A stretch of DNA of 64,000 nt, taken from NCBI RefSeq assembly GCF_963576675.1, contig NC_088918.1, positions 42,503,501-42,567,500 of the forward strand. The letters are read 5' to 3'. This DNA is from Euphorbia lathyris (Eukaryota; Streptophyta; Magnoliopsida; Malpighiales; Euphorbiaceae). The number at the start of each line of letters is the position of its first letter. Position 1 is the first letter of the stretch. Made by a program: the position numbers and the translations under genes. This document shows, piece after piece, positions 1-12,277 of this stretch. The notes beneath the pieces were generated by a model. The model was not told the origin of the DNA, did not search any database, and saw nothing but the letters and a program-made list of their open reading frames with translations.

Positions 1-756
1 GAAGCCTTGTTGTGAAACTTTGTTTTATGTGTTTTAATATATTGTTGTTTTCTTCATTGTTGTTTTGTTTTATCTCATTCAATCATGAGTGAGTAATTTA
101 CTAAACAGGTATGCAACGGAGCAGAAACAGGTAAACAAGGCAGGTTAATTCCTCTCTAAACTCATTAAGTGCGTATGGCTTGGTTGTTCAATGAGTAATT
201 AACGATAAATAAGAGTAGCTAACCTGTTTTTAAGCTGAGCAATCACGAGGAGACTCTCTTTGCAAAGCTGAACTTTCATTGAACACATTTAATTATGACA
301 CGGAGACGTAATTAATTAAATGTTAAGGGTTTTAGTTGTTCTAACTAAATGCTTTATTGTTCTTAAAGCTTAAGAATACATTAATCTCAAAGAGACTTAT
401 TTTAATTATTTTTAAAGAATGTCGGGAACAAGGGACACCTGACTCAACCGATTTTCATGAAAGATACTTTAAGCCAAAGCTGTTCCCACCTAATGAATAA
501 GGATAGGAATGCCTGTTCTAAAACCGTTTTGTGCATGTTGTATACCTGTTGTTTTCTCATCTGAATTTCAATTAAACTCTTTGATTGTTTTACGTTTCAT
601 ATTATAACAACCCACCTTCAAATCAACTTAAACTTTTGGTTACTTTTTGGCTATACATACTTTTATGAGAGTAAGAGTGTGCTTGTTCTATCCTCGTGGA
701 GACGATATCTACTTATCACTTTATTACTTGGACCTAGTGCACTTGCTAGGGTAACA
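1..756 (+). mobile_element. 3' part of a long LTR, cut by the window edge
   Basis: No gene is visible. The stretch ends with a GTGCACTTGC motif followed by a terminal AACA at 753-756. That layout (a gga-gacgatatc box, then GTGCACTTGC about 50 bp later, then CA) matches the right end of the solo LTR at 25679-27220. At 757 the sequence switches to the gag of a Tekay-type element, so this LTR or the element it belongs to landed in that element. Long LTRs with this kind of end are known from non-chromovirus Ty3/gypsy lineages (Athila/Tat); that assignment is inference. Confidence 0.55.
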
Positions 757-763
757 AGCTGGT

Positions 764-3700
764 ATGCCACAAATCTTACATCAGTTTATTGAAATGATGA
801 CTGGAATGGTAGCTCAAGCTCAAGCTCAAGCTCAGGTTCAGGCTCAGGCTCAGGCTCAGACGGGTCCTTTAATTGACCTTAACTACGAGAGATTAAGAAA
901 GATGGGGCCAGAAAACTTTGAGGGTACCACTGTGTTGGAATAATAGGCTAACGTATAGCAGCGGAAATATAAAATTTTAACCTATTTCCATAAACCATAA
1001 GATCTGTTAACCGTTATTTCATATAAAGAGGGATAAGAAGAAATACCTTTTAGATGTTCTATCTACCATTGCAAACGAAGTGCCCACAACTCTTACTTCG
1101 AGTTCCCGAGCACAGAACAAAACAAATATAAGATCAAGTTAGAATCAACCGTTGAATAGCAACCAAAATAGATTGCCTCTAATTAATCAACACAAGATCA
1201 AGGATAAAGAAAGAAAGATGAAAATCAATTGAACGGAAGGAAGCCGTGGAAAATCTCGTCCTCGAACTGGGGGTCGAAATTCTCTCTCTTGCTCTAGGGT
1301 GGAATTCGAAATTCTCTAGGGGGTTTAGCTTGTGGATTTCGAAAATCCTATAAGGGGGGTTATTTATAATCTCTTGTATCTAATCCCTAGTTAGATAGAA
1401 TTAGGTTATTGAAATAAGAATTCAATTCGGAATAGAATTCATAATCATTATCCATTAATATATCTAATATATAAAGGATAATAATAATAACCTTATTGGA
1501 TAATAATAGGAGTACTATAATCTAATTAAAACTCCTAACTTATTTATCCTTTAATTAATTTAATTCATAATCCTAATCTAATTAGGATTGATAAAATCAA
1601 AATAATTATTTATGTATTTACCATACATAAAATCGCCCCCCTCTAGTGAATGGGCCTTATTGGGCTCAGTTGGGCTTCCATCAATTAATTAACATCTGTC
1701 TCTCTTTTGGGTTCCAAGACTTATGTGTGACCCATTAGGTTCTTATTGCTTCTAGCCGTATGCAACTATTAAAATTAATTTTCAAAGAATTATATTTAAT
1801 CTTTGCATAACGGAATGATGTACAGAGTATGTGATTAGCAAGTCTGTAATCATTCCCCTAGAGCTATAAGAAGACAGGTTGATTCTGTCGTTGACCTTTC
1901 AGTATTAGTTACGGTATAATTCGATCCTTTATCAACTACATCCTTGAACTGAATCTTATGACTATGGATAATGTCAAGTCACATATAGCGAGACGTTCGT
2001 TTTACTTGTACAGGCTGAGTCAACTCAAATTAGATAGGTTAAGTGAAATCTGTATTTCAAGTCTTAAGCTATCACCTTGCAAGGATTTAGAGTCGAGTCT
2101 TCCACAAGCGATCCATGGACATATCTCCTATTTATCGGGAGTGATAAATGCTCAATCCAATATATAACGATCCCGCAATCACTTCCTGTGATACCCAACG
2201 TCTGCTGTTCACACCCCAGAGTCATCTCTGTTAAGGATCGTGTTACACCAGAGTCAAAGCGTCATATTCCGTAATCCAGAATACCAATTAACATTCCTTT
2301 GAGTCTGAGGATTATTTACACCTATTAATACCAATGAGATGAACAGGTGACAAGGATGAATCTACCCATCCTATTATCTCAAGTTGGGTCCCCAATCCTA
2401 ATGAACTACTTTTCATCGGATCCATATAACTGTCCAGATATTTGTATATATGAAGCTTGTGAGATCAGCTTTCTGTCGGACAGAAGACATTGTTGCATGC
2501 AAGTCTCAACAGTGATATATCAATCCTAAACATATCACTTGACTTGGGGTGGTTTTAAGTTTATTAGTTTATTATAAAGTTTTGTCTCACTTCATGCTTG
2601 TATGAACACTTTATAATCACTTTAAAACAAACTTACGGATTTGCTTTTATTAGACTTTATCCAGTGCTTAAAAGGGATTGCCTTTATATAGTTATAAAAC
2701 ATATATCTCATTAAAACAAATGATATAAAGAACACTTCATTTACATTAAGTTTGTATCCTAGAACAATTGTCTATAGGACACTAAACCCCAACACACTGA
2801 CCCTACCAAAGCCGAGGAATGGCTGAAGGAAACTAAACGAGTGCTAGCCTGATTGAAGTGCACACTTGAGCAGCGATTGGACTACATTGTCTCTTTACTG
2901 AAGAAGCATGTTATTACTTGGTGGGAGTCTATCGAGAGAGCTGTTGTTGCTCCTAGGGTACTAACATATGAAGACTTCAAGAAGGAGTTTGCTGATAAGT
3001 ATATGCCTCGAGTGTACCGGGATGAGAAGAAAGTGGAATTTTATAATATGAAGCAGGGTAATATGACAGTAGCCGAATATGAGCTTCGATTTGTTGAACT
3101 TTCCAAGTATGCTTTAGATGCAGTGGCAACTGAGGAGGATAAGTGTTACCGTTTTGAGCAGGGTCTTAGATTGGAGATTCAGAAGTTTCTAATAGTGAAG
3201 ATTACTGATTTTAAGATCTTACTAGAATCAACCACCGGAGTGGAGCGCACTCATCAGGAGGAGAGGCGTGTAGAGGGTGCTAAGAGGAGATATTCAGAGT
3301 CTCGGGGAGAACAAAATATTTCATTTAAAAGAGGGGGGTCTTATGAGCACTCGATCGGTAGATCAGGGTTTTAACATGGATCTTCTAGTTTTAGAAGTGG
3401 AGGCAGGTCTGGATTTAGGAGATCTTTTGGGTATAGTCGAGGTACTAGTGAGCACAGTTTTTATAGTGCTCCATCTGTGGGTACTGGTCGAGCATTCAGT
3501 GCTGGAGGTTCTTTTGAGAGAAGGTCTACACCACCACCAACTTGTGTCACTTGTGGCAGGAATCATTTTGGACCATGTTGGAGAGTTGGGAGGATTGTTT
3601 GTTATGGTTGTGGTGAGCTTGGTCACATCTAGCGTGACTGTACGACAACTAGAGGTACTAGTGGTAGCATTCCTTCTGTTACAGTGGGACAAAGCAGTAT

Positions 3701-3800
3701 GGGTGATAGTGGTGCTAGTGCTGGCAGAGGCCGGGGAGGCCAAGGTGGAGGTCCTAGTGTGAGCGGAGTCCAAGCAACTCAGGCACAATATCAAACAAAA
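764..3800 (+). pseudogene. gag: gag of the Tekay-type element, interrupted
   Basis: The reading frame opens at 764 with a Gln/Ala-rich stretch (a CAAGCT/CAGGCT run at about 813-860) and reaches 932, where a solo LTR starts. It resumes after 2799 with a retrotransposon gag (capsid) domain at 2800-3240, including the typical ITWWES and ADKYMPR segments. A CCHC zinc knuckle (CX2CX4HX4C, starting CYGC) follows at 3600-3642, with a stop codon inside it. Frameshifts near 3300 move the knuckle out of the capsid frame. The product would package element RNA in virus-like particles. This copy cannot encode it intact. Confidence 0.75.
933..2794 (-). mobile_element. Solo LTR, 1862 bp, with 5-bp TSD CACTG
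   Basis: The ends are TGTTGG and CCAACA and the flanks are perfect 5-bp copies of CACTG (928-932 and 2795-2799). No gag or pol is present, so a solo LTR left by LTR-LTR recombination is the simplest reading. The right end, read on the minus strand, begins TGTTGGGGTTTAGTGTCC, and the last 108 bp of the window (63893-64000) begin almost identically, which fixes the LTR orientation as minus. A TATAAATA box lies at 1368-1361 on the minus strand. Length and TGTTGG ends resemble LTRs of the copia Angela/BARE group; this lineage call is inference. Confidence 0.85.
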
Positions 3801-3849
3801 GTGTATACAATGACTGGAGATGAGGCATTTGCTTCTCCTGAAGTCATCA

Positions 3850-5789
3850 CCGGTACTATTTCTATTTATGGTATTCCAGCTTTTTTTTATAGATCCAGGA
3901 TCCACACATTCATACATGTAATTTGCTTTAGCTTTGAAAATACCTGGTAATATAGAATCACTTGGTTATGAATTGCGTGTTTCTATGGCTATGGGTACTA
4001 GTGTAGTGGTGAATAATGTTAGGAGAGCTTGTGCAATTAAAATAGGAGGAATGGAGTTTCATGCAGATTTAATCCTAATGGATTTCAAGGAATTTGATAT
4101 CATCCTAGGGATGGATTGGTTATCTCAACATAAGGCAGTTGTAGACTGTTGTGCAAAGGAAGTAATGATAAAGTCTACTAAAGGGGAAAAGGTAGTATTT
4201 GTAGAGCAACGAGCAGTTGTTCCATCGTGCTTAGTATCAGCTATCCAAGCTTTTCATTGGATTAGAGAAGGTTGTGATGCATTTCTAGCTCATATTATGG
4301 ACACTGAGGTAAAAGGTCCAAAATTGGATGATATACCAGTGGTGAGGGAGTTTCCTGAAGTGTTTCTTGATGAGTTACCTGGTTTGGCTCCACATAGAGA
4401 AGTAGACTTTACCATTGATACCCTACCAGGGGTGGCTCCTATATCTATTGCACCATACATAATGGCACCTATTGAGTTGGAGGAGTTGAAGAAACAATTA
4501 GAGGAATTGTTAGATAAAGGCTTTGTTAGACCAAGCACTTTACCTTGGGGTGCACCAGTCTTATTCGTGAAGAAGAAGGACGGGAGTATGCGACATTGTA
4601 TCGATTATCGACAGCTGAATAGGGTGACTGTGAAGAACAAATACCCTTTACCGAGGATTGATGATTTGTTGGATCAGTTGAAGGGAGCAAAAATCTTTTC
4701 AAAGATTGATTTGAGGTCTGGATATTGGCAATTGAGGTTAGCGGATAAAGACGTTTCTAAGACAGCTTTTCGTACGCATTATGGGCACTATGAGTTTCTA
4801 GTGATGCCATTTGGATTGACAAATGCACCAGCTGCATTCATGGCTCTAATGAACCGCACATTTTAGCAGTACCTGGATCAGTTTGTTATCCTCTTTATTG
4901 ATGATGTTTTGGTGTACTAAAAAACGAAAGAGGAGCATGAGTTGCATCTGGGAATAGTGTTGCAAATTTTAAAGGAGAATGAATTATATGAAAAATTGAG
5001 TAAGTGTGAATTTTGGATGGAACATGTAGTCTTTTGGGTCATGTGGTGTCCAAGGATGGGGTTATGCCTGATCCGACTAAAGTGAAGGCTATTATGGAGT
5101 GGAATCCACCAAAAAGCGTGACTGAAGTAAGGAGTTTTCTAGATTTAGTAGGTTACTATAGAAGGTTTGTGAAAGGATTTTCAATTATTGCTCGGCCATT
5201 GACAAAGTTGCTAAGGAAAGGTGTAGTCTATCAATGGACTGAGCAGTGTCAGAAGAGTTTTGAGGAATTGAAGAAAAGATTGACATCATCACCAGTGTTA
5301 GTACTACCATCTGGTAGAGGTGGATTTGTGGTGTATACTGATGCTTCAAAGCATAGATTGGGATGTGTGATGATGCATAGTGGGAAGGTGATTACTTATG
5401 CCTCTCGTCAGTTGAGAACACATGAGGTGAATTATCCCACGCATGATTTGGAGTTAGCAACAATTGTTCATGCTTTGAAGATTTGGAGACATTACTTGTA
5501 TGGAGAAACATTTCAGATTCTCACCGATCATAAGAGTCTAAAATATATCCTTACACAAAAGGAGTTGAATTTGAGGCAGAGGAGATGGATCGAGTTATTA
5601 AAGGATTATGACTGCACCATTGATTATCACCCGGGCAAAGCAAATATTGTAGCAGATGCATTGAGTAGGAAGACTTCAGAAGTGTTAGCGAGCATGAGGG
5701 GTCATAATATAACATCATTAGTGGATTTAAGGGCTATGGACGTGAGATTAAGTGTGGATGAGGTGACTGGGTTGATGGCTACACTATAG
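3850..5789 (+). pseudogene. pol: pol, protease - reverse transcriptase - RNase H part
   Basis: The aspartic protease active site DPGSTHS is at 3892-3912, with a stop two codons further on (3919). Protease and linker continue to about 4300. Reverse transcriptase starts near 4480, with [16 protein letters not shown] and [10 protein letters not shown] motifs, and the catalytic FIDD box is at about 4897. Stops at 4864 and 4918 bracket that box, and a frameshift near 4990 follows. The RNase H domain (YTDAS near 5335, TDHKSL near 5525, ADALSRK near 5650) is open. The family copies element RNA into DNA; this copy is non-functional. Confidence 0.85.
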
Positions 5790-5801
5790 GTAAAGCCAAT
5801 A

Positions 5802-7244
5802 TTGGAAGATAGGGTTATGGAATTGCAAGCTCAAGATCTTTATCTTCAGAAAATGAAGGAGAAGATTCAACAGGGGAAGAAGCCCAACTTTTCAATTCGA
5901 GGTGATGGGATGATTATGATGGGAAGTCGAGTATGTGTACCTGAATTAGGGGCGTTCAAGATTGAGGTTATGAAGGAGGCACATAATGCACCATATGCAA
6001 TGCATCCAGGAAGTACAAAAATGTATCAAAACTTGAGACCACATTGCTAGTGGCGGGCTATGAAGAAAGACATTGCTGAATTTGTGGCTAAATGTCTTAC
6101 ATGTCAGCAAGTTAAAGCAGAACATCAAGCACTAGTTGGGAAATTACGACCTTTAGCTATTCCATCATGGAAATGGGAAAGGATCAACATGGACTTTGTT
6201 ATTGGACTGCCTAGGACACTGCATAAACATGATGCTATTTGGGTGATTGTAGACCGGCTAACTAAATCCGCTCATTTCTTGCCAATGCGGCAAACTAATC
6301 CTTTAGACAAGTTAGTAAGGTTATATCAGGATGAGATTGTGAGATTGCATGGTGTTCCAGTCTCTATTGTATCAGATAGGGATCCCCGTTTCACTTCTCG
6401 ATTTTGGGGTAGTTTGCAAAAAGCTTTAGGAACAAAGCTGAATTTTAGCACAGCTTTTCACCCTCAAACAGATGGACAATCAGAACGTACTATTCAGACT
6501 CTAGAAGATATGATGAGGGCTTGTGTATTTAATTTTCAGGGAGATTGGGATAAGCATTAACCTTTGATTGAGTTTGCTTATAATAATAGTTTCCATTCTA
6601 GCATCGGGATGGCACCATATGGGGCTTTGTATGGTAGGAAGTGCAGGAATCCTGTTTGTTGGGATGTGGAAGGCATGAGGCAGTTGGAAGGACCTGAATT
6701 GGTACAAGAGATAGTTGAGAAGATAGAGACAGTAATGAAGTGTATACAAGCGGCACAAGACAAGCAGAAAAGTTATATTGATAAGCATCGTCGGGAGATG
6801 GAGTATGAAGTAGGAGATCATGTGTTCTTAAGGATTTCACCTTGGAGAGGAATTGTTCGTTTTGGGAAAAGAGGAAAGCTAAGTCCTAGATACATCGGAC
6901 CTTATGAGATCACAAAAAGGATATGACCCTTGGCATATAGATTATCACTACCGGTAGAGCTATCACAAATTCATGACATTTTCCACATGTCAATGCTAAG
7001 AAAGTATCGATCAGATCCGAGTCACGTGATTCCTGAACCAGAAATCCAAGTGGTCAAAGATTTGACATACAAGGAGGACTCGGTGGAGATATTAGAGACA
7101 CAAATAAGGAAACTGAGGAGGCGAGAGATTCCAATGGTGAGAGTTCGTTGGAGTCACCATCGATCTCTACGCGAAGCCACATGGGAAATTGAGGAGCACA
7201 TGAGACAAAAATATCCTCATCTCTTTGATGCTTCAGGTACGTAA
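5802..7244 (+). pseudogene. pol: pol, integrase and chromodomain-like C-terminus
   Basis: An HHCC zinc-binding domain spans about 5960-6130; a Trp codon has become TAG at 6048. The integrase core has its DDE residues in the contexts NMDFVIG (about 6190), VSDRDPRF (about 6375) and QSERTIQ (about 6480). Three further single-codon stops (5787, 6558, 6924) interrupt what is otherwise one frame down to 7244. The last 55 codons (DLTYKED to YPHLF) resemble the chromodomain-like tail of Tekay elements, which can steer integration towards particular chromatin. Stops without frame loss suggest moderate age. Confidence 0.85.
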
Positions 7245-7263
7245 ATTTCGAGGACGAAATTTT

Positions 7264-7280
7264 TTTTAGAGGGGAAGAGC
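7264..7280 (+). promoter_or_regulatory. Polypurine tract of the Tekay-type element
   Basis: A purine-rich run (AGAGGGGAAGAGC) lies directly before the TGTAACG start of the 3' LTR, where plus-strand DNA synthesis is primed in LTR elements. It follows the characteristic post-pol sequence TTCGAGGACGAAATTTTT. Confidence 0.8.
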
Positions 7281-8836
7281 TGTAACGACTATAAATATAT
7301 ATATATATATTAATTATATTATATATTTATCTTTTTACCTTTTTTAAAACTTATCTTGGGAGGAGCAGTTATATACCCTAAAAAAACAAAAAATGTATGT
7401 TCTTTTAAAAAGTGCGACGGTCGAACCTCCCAATAATGCAGGTTTGCAAATCCTTTAACAAATCACTTTGTTTTTATTTAATTTGAGTATGGATCCTTGG
7501 ATATTAACAATTATATATATAATTATCAATAGATTTTTGTCGAATCTTTTCACCTTAAATTGTCTCTGTTGAAAGAGTATTTGATTTACCAATTTCACAT
7601 GTTTGTTTCCATTTGTTTATTCTTTTACAATATTCTTTTGAAAGATGAGTTCTTCTCCACTCATAACCAATTAATCCCATCTTTTGATATTGATTTTTGT
7701 ATTCTGGTCTCGAAAATTATTTTTCTAACATAGAACAAATACCTTTTCATTTCTATAGTTATCACATTTACACTTAAGCGTATTATCAGGTGGAAATTAA
7801 AATGATAATTGGACCATGATACTAGTATGACATAAATAAATAATGTCAGTAGATGTAGCTTTTTATAAATGTTTAACTCTGAGCGCATAAATATTTTAGT
7901 ACCCGACGATCAAGCAGATGTTCGGCTAGAAGAATTAGCTGGATAGTTAAACTTGCAATTGGTGGAGGTAAGTGATTAGTTAAATATATAGTATGCGTGC
8001 TTGTATGTTTGGGTGTTATACTTGACTTGATGTATTAATTGCTTATTGATTCGATTTATATGTTTGACATGTATACTTGATTTATTTATGGCAACTTCGG
8101 TGACGTGAATGAATTGAATTTGACATCGATGGTTGTGAGGATATGAATAGATTCTAGATCGAGACTTATTAGTGATCGAATGGAAATTGATTATGGTACA
8201 TTGGATAAATTTTGCATAATAGGAAAGATTGGAAAATTATGAGAATACGAGCTTATCTAGGATAGTATATTCAATGGTTGCGACTGAATTGAGAAAATTC
8301 ACTAGTATGATCATGTGAAATATTGACACCGGATATTTGTTACGATAGGGTGTCAAGTACCGGGTATTTATTATGATAGGGTACCTAAAGGTATATCATT
8401 GGGGTACCGGGTATTTGTTATGATAGGGTACACCCGTGATATAGATATTATGGCCATGCAACCATTGAGTATTACTAGACTAGGATAAGCAGGGCCCTTA
8501 AATTAACTGACTATTAAATTGTAAATTGATAAACCTGTTGTTTGACAACCTATAAACTGAAGGCACGAAGCTATTGTATGCGTATATGATTGCACTGTAT
8601 ATTTAAATAACTATTTTACTGAGTCGGCAGCTCACCTCTTGCCACCACCACTTTTCAGGAATTTAAGGATTTATGATGTTTGTTTGGATCGGTCGGCTCG
8701 TGGAATCGTCATTTACAAAATTATAATTTGATTAGTTTATTATCATTTTTTTTGCTTAGGATTTTCGGATGTTAATCTAAGATTGTTAGAATTTTGGTGT
8801 ATACCTAAGCGTTGTGAGGGTATATCAGTGTTGACA
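7281..8836 (+). repeat. 3' LTR of the Tekay-type element
   Basis: The LTR starts TGTAACG right after the polypurine tract. The end is placed at TTGACA (8831-8836) because LTRs of this lineage commonly end in TGACA; no 5' LTR is available for comparison, so the right border is tentative. Inside lie an imperfect triplication at 8322-8445 and a GC-richer segment with GAGTCGGCAGCTCACC at about 8620. Confidence 0.6.
8322..8445. repeat. Three imperfect copies of a 26-bp motif in the LTR
   Basis: The motif ACCGGGTATTTGTTATGATA followed by GGGTRYC occurs three times, at about 8328, 8359 and 8406, each copy ending in a partial palindrome (GGTACC-like). Such units are common inside Tekay-type LTRs. 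Confidence 0.75.
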
Positions 8837-9106
8837 ATATAAACAAGAACTCTCAATTCTTATTATGTATTTATTTATTCTGGTAATTGGCAGACAAATT
8901 TATGCCATATTAATTTGCAAATGATTATTTTAATATCATTTTAAATCTTCACTTAGATATGTTTGAATTGTGGTTTTGTCATATTATATATAGGACCAAA
9001 CGATTTTAATTATAGTGGAAATCAAGTTTTCATTTTTTTTTATATAAGTATTTTGTTTAACTTTTATAACATTGTCACTTATATATATATATATATATAT
9101 ATATAT
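8837..9106. other. AT-rich intergenic spacer with TA tract
   Basis: No ORF with coding character. It ends in a (TA)n run at 9080-9106, which is the left flank of the next transposon. Confidence 0.6.
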
Positions 9107-9534
9107 GGGAGGGATCAAGTGAGAACCTTCCTTTAGGTGAGGACACTTCCTTATGGTGAGAACACTCAAAACTACGTCGTTTTGAGTGTAAAAATCAATA
9201 AAAATCAATAAAAAATACTAAATGCTACTAGTGAGATTCGAACCCTAACCACTTCACTTGTACTACACTCTACTTACCATTGAGACAATTGCTTCTCTTA
9301 CTTAATATATTATCGTGCTAGTAGCTTCTATTGTTGAATATTTGACGCATGCACTTATTAATATCAATTAAATATGCATAATAATGAATTATTAATAGAA
9401 AAAAAAGAAATGTGCATAATAATGAATTATTAATAGAAAAAAATACAAGAACATTCTCCAATTTCTTATTTATTTAATTCCTTTATATTTTTGTAATTTA
9501 TGTTATATAAGAAAATATACGTTATGTTTTTTTA

Positions 9535-9788
9535 GAACATACGTTATGTTTTTTTAGAACATGTGTTATGTTTTTTCGAACACGAGTTATAAATTATATT
9601 ATAGAACAAATGAAAAAACGATCCAGATATCTAATGATTTTTTTAGAACATTATACTTACTTTTTGGAACACAAACTATAAACTTTAGAACATACATTAT
9701 GTTTTTTAGAACATGCGTTACGTTTTTCGAACATGAGTTATAAATTATATTATAGAACAAACACGAACTATGAAGTTTAGAACGTACG
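9535..9788. repeat. Subterminal tandem repeats, left arm
   Basis: Repeated blocks carry AGAACATACGTTATG, AGAACATGCGTTACG and GAACATGAGTTATAAATTATA. The MULE inserted inside this array; it resumes at 13376. Confidence 0.75.
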
Positions 9789-10603
9789 GCATATTTTTGG
9801 GTAAATTTCACACATGGTGTACAACCTTTACCCTAAATCACACTTTGGTGTACCAACTTCATTTTCTCTCACTAATATGTACCAACTTAGGTGTGACCTC
9901 CCAATGTGGTGTACGGCCGGTGAAAATGACCGGTCAACGCCAGTCAACGCGCCACGTCACCCATATTTCGAATCTTGAATAAAAAAACGTGGGCCCCATG
10001 TTTGTGTAAAGACTAATTTGCCCCCTCTTTGGTTTTCCCTCCTAAATAACTTCTGGCTCATTTACCCATACATGTCTCCTCGTTTCCTTATCGTACTTTC
10101 AACCGAAAGGTTTCTCTCTCAAACGACGCCATTATTGTTTTAAATTATGAATCCCCTTCCTCTCCATTGTTGATTCAAACTGATACGAACCCTAAGAAAA
10201 GATAGGAGAGATTACTGGGTAAACAAAACGAAACCCAAAGTCGAAGAACAGTGAAGAATGGAAGCCTAAGTTGTTCGTTCGCGATACATGTAGAAACGAA
10301 GAATCGAAGAATCGAACCCTAAGTCGAAGAACAGTGAAGAATGGAAGCCTAAGTTGTTCGCGATACATGTAGAAGTAAATTTTTCTGTAGTCGAAGAAAT
10401 CAGTGGTAAGTTCCTTACTTTACTCGCATCCATCGATCTCAAATTTGTAGCTTTCTCTGCCAGACTATTACACCCATATCGTTTGAGTACTAGGCTTTAT
10501 CTTTCTCTCTCAAGCTAGTTCCTTTATTGTTTTCTAAAAAGTTGAAGATGACATGAGCACTTTTTTGTTGCATGCGATACTGATCTTTTGGGTTACTTTA
10601 TGC

Positions 10604-10685
10604 AGTGGGATCCACTCCGTATGGTCCATCGAGATTTGAGGGAATCGTGATACACTGGACCCGGAATTTGCCATGTCAAAGCCAT
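10604..10685 (+). other. Possible 5' exon of the MULE transcript
   Basis: The segment is bounded by ..ATGCAG before and GTAAGTAG after, matching splice acceptor and donor, and follows another donor-like site (GTAAGTTCC) near 10406. It contains short ATG frames only. Its role as leader or N-terminal exon of the deleted transposase gene is inference. Confidence 0.3.
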
Positions 10686-10782
10686 GTAAGTAGTTGGTAT
10701 TAAATATTATAGCTTGCGATGCTCACATATTTTGATTTATATATATATATATATATGTGTGTGAATATATATATTTATTGTT

Positions 10783-11035
10783 TGCTGAGTTTATTGGTTA
10801 TTGCAGTTTACTATGTTTTATGAGTTTACTCTGTTTTGTTGGTTATTGCAGTTTACTATGTTTTATTGGTTACTGCCGATTGTTTATGAGTTTACTTTGT
10901 TTTGTTGGTTAAGTTTTAGGTTGGATATTGGTAATTGCCATGTTATATATTGGTTATTGCTTGTTTAATGAGTTTATTGAGTGTTGTGGTGTGTTACAAG
11001 TGAACTCTGTTTTGCTGGTTATTGCAGTTTACTAG
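10783..11035. repeat. Degenerate tandem repeats in a MULE intron
   Basis: Copies of TTGGTTATTGCAGTTTACT alternate with TGAGTTTACTCTGTTTTG over about 250 bp. Several copies contain TTGCAG, so the array offers repeated splice-acceptor-like sites before the transposase exon. Confidence 0.6.
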
Positions 11036-11051
11036 CAGATTGCTATTCAGT

Positions 11052-11755
11052 GGAAACGTATTTGAAGGTCTATAGCTTCATCATATAACCAACGAATGGC
11101 ATGGATCAATGGCCCAATGTAGATCCACCAGTTCCAATAGAGCCTCCTACACCAGTCAAGTCCAAGCGTGGTAGAAGACAGAAGGCAAGGAGGAAAGAAC
11201 CAGAAGAGATTGAGGCATCTAGCAAAGGTAGATTGAGCAGGAAAGGCACCATCTACATGACATGTAGAAAATGTGGAGGCAAAAACCACAACAAAAGGAC
11301 ATGCACATCACAGGCCTCAACTCCAACTGCTCAACCGGTCTTTATTTGTTCAATAGATACTGCATATCTTGCTGTTATAGCTGTAATGGGACATTTTTTG
11401 TTTAATTGCTCTTGCAGCCGAAGAGAGCAAGGACTACTCCAAGGCCAACAACATCACCACCAAGACCATCTACTGCTGCAGTGACATCAACATCACAGCC
11501 ACCTCCATGTTACACAGTTCGTTGGATGATGAATGTAAGCTCTTATTTTTGTGGGTGTAATTGCTCTTGACTACTATTTGCTTCAATTTCTAATGTATAT
11601 GGGTTGTGTAGGGAACTAGCCAGACTGTTGCATCAACTAGTCAACCACCCCAGTCATCCACAGGAGGAAGACAAACTAATGCAAGATCAACCGTTCCTCC
11701 AGTGAGGAGGCCATGCATAAGAAGTTCTTCAAATGAACAAAGACCATGGCGTTAA
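11052..11755 (+). pseudogene. MULE transposase remnant, C-terminal zinc-knuckle exons
   Basis: Three exon-like segments survive. The first (about 11052-11329) encodes the end of a MURA-type transposase: a TYLKVYSF segment, NGMDQWPNVDPP, a basic RRGRRQKARRKEP-like stretch and a CCHC knuckle starting CRKCGGKNHNKR. A stop lies between the first two motifs (about 11087). The second, 11418-11534, and third, 11612-11755, have good splice signals (TTGCAG and GTAAGCTC; TGTGTAG) and encode a Pro/Thr/Ser-rich tail ending TAA. The DDE catalytic domain is absent, presumably lost by internal deletion. Similar tails follow the zinc knuckle in many plant MULE transposases. Confidence 0.7.
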
Positions 11756-11764
11756 GGGGATTTA

Positions 11765-12075
11765 GTTTTTTGCTGTTTTGTGTGGCAATGTTATGGCTTC
11801 AGGTTGCACATATTTTGGATGTTTTGTGAATTGGCCATGTTGGCTTAACATTTTGTATGTATTTTGGTTGTTTTGGGAATTGGCCATGTTGGCTTAACAT
11901 TGAACATATTTTGGTTGTTTTGTGAAGTGGCCATGTTGGCTTACCAATTTGTCAAAATTGGTATATATTGTGCAGTTGCAAGATTGTCCGAACAGTATCT
12001 TGAAATTAGTATATATTGTTCATAGTCCATGTTGGCCTAACAGCTTCTTGATGTTCAATTTGGTCTTTTTGTAAT
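11765..12075. repeat. Imperfect tandem repeats downstream of the transposase remnant
   Basis: GGCCATGTTGGCTTAACATT alternates with ATATTTTGGTTGTTTTGTGA at least three times. It lies in the 3' region between the two convergent genes. No coding signal. Confidence 0.7.
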
Positions 12076-12277
12076 GTTCAATTTGGTCATTTTCTGATAA
12101 AATGTCCTCATCAATTAGTAATTGTAATTATCTTTCTTATTGCCAAGTTCAATTTGGTCATTTTATGGTAAAATGTTCTTATCAGTTTGGTCAATTTGCC
12201 ATCTTGCTTGTTTTGACATCATTTTCTTTTTCCATTATCAGGAGTGCAAACCAAAGCACAAAAAGGGGACACAATAT

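Larger units (their letters stand above)
757..8836 (+). mobile_element. Decayed Ty3/gypsy chromovirus (Tekay/Del type), 5' truncated
   Basis: Domains run in the order gag, protease, reverse transcriptase, RNase H, integrase, chromodomain-like tail, polypurine tract and 3' LTR, all on the plus strand. This is the order of Ty3/gypsy elements, and the C-terminal chromodomain-like segment places it among chromoviruses of the Tekay/Del type. The protease active site reads DPGSTHS, as in that lineage. The 5' LTR and primer binding site are missing because another LTR abuts at 756. The gag is split by a solo LTR at 933-2794. In-frame stops (3919, 4864, 4918, 5787, 6048, 6558, 6924) and at least one frameshift near 4990 show that the copy is dead. 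Confidence 0.85.

Noticed and set aside
1958..2529. Short plus-strand frames in the solo LTR
   Set aside because: 60-70 codons, no domain, inside an LTR bounded by a TSD.
3363..3917. 184-codon open frame on the minus strand
   Set aside because: It overlaps gag zinc-knuckle and linker sequence of the Tekay-type element on the plus strand, and its Ser/Thr-rich content mirrors GGT/GTG-rich coding on the other strand.
8322..8445. Spaced direct repeats considered as CRISPR-like
   Set aside because: Imperfect, irregular spacing, inside a plant LTR; CRISPR arrays do not occur in plant nuclear genomes.
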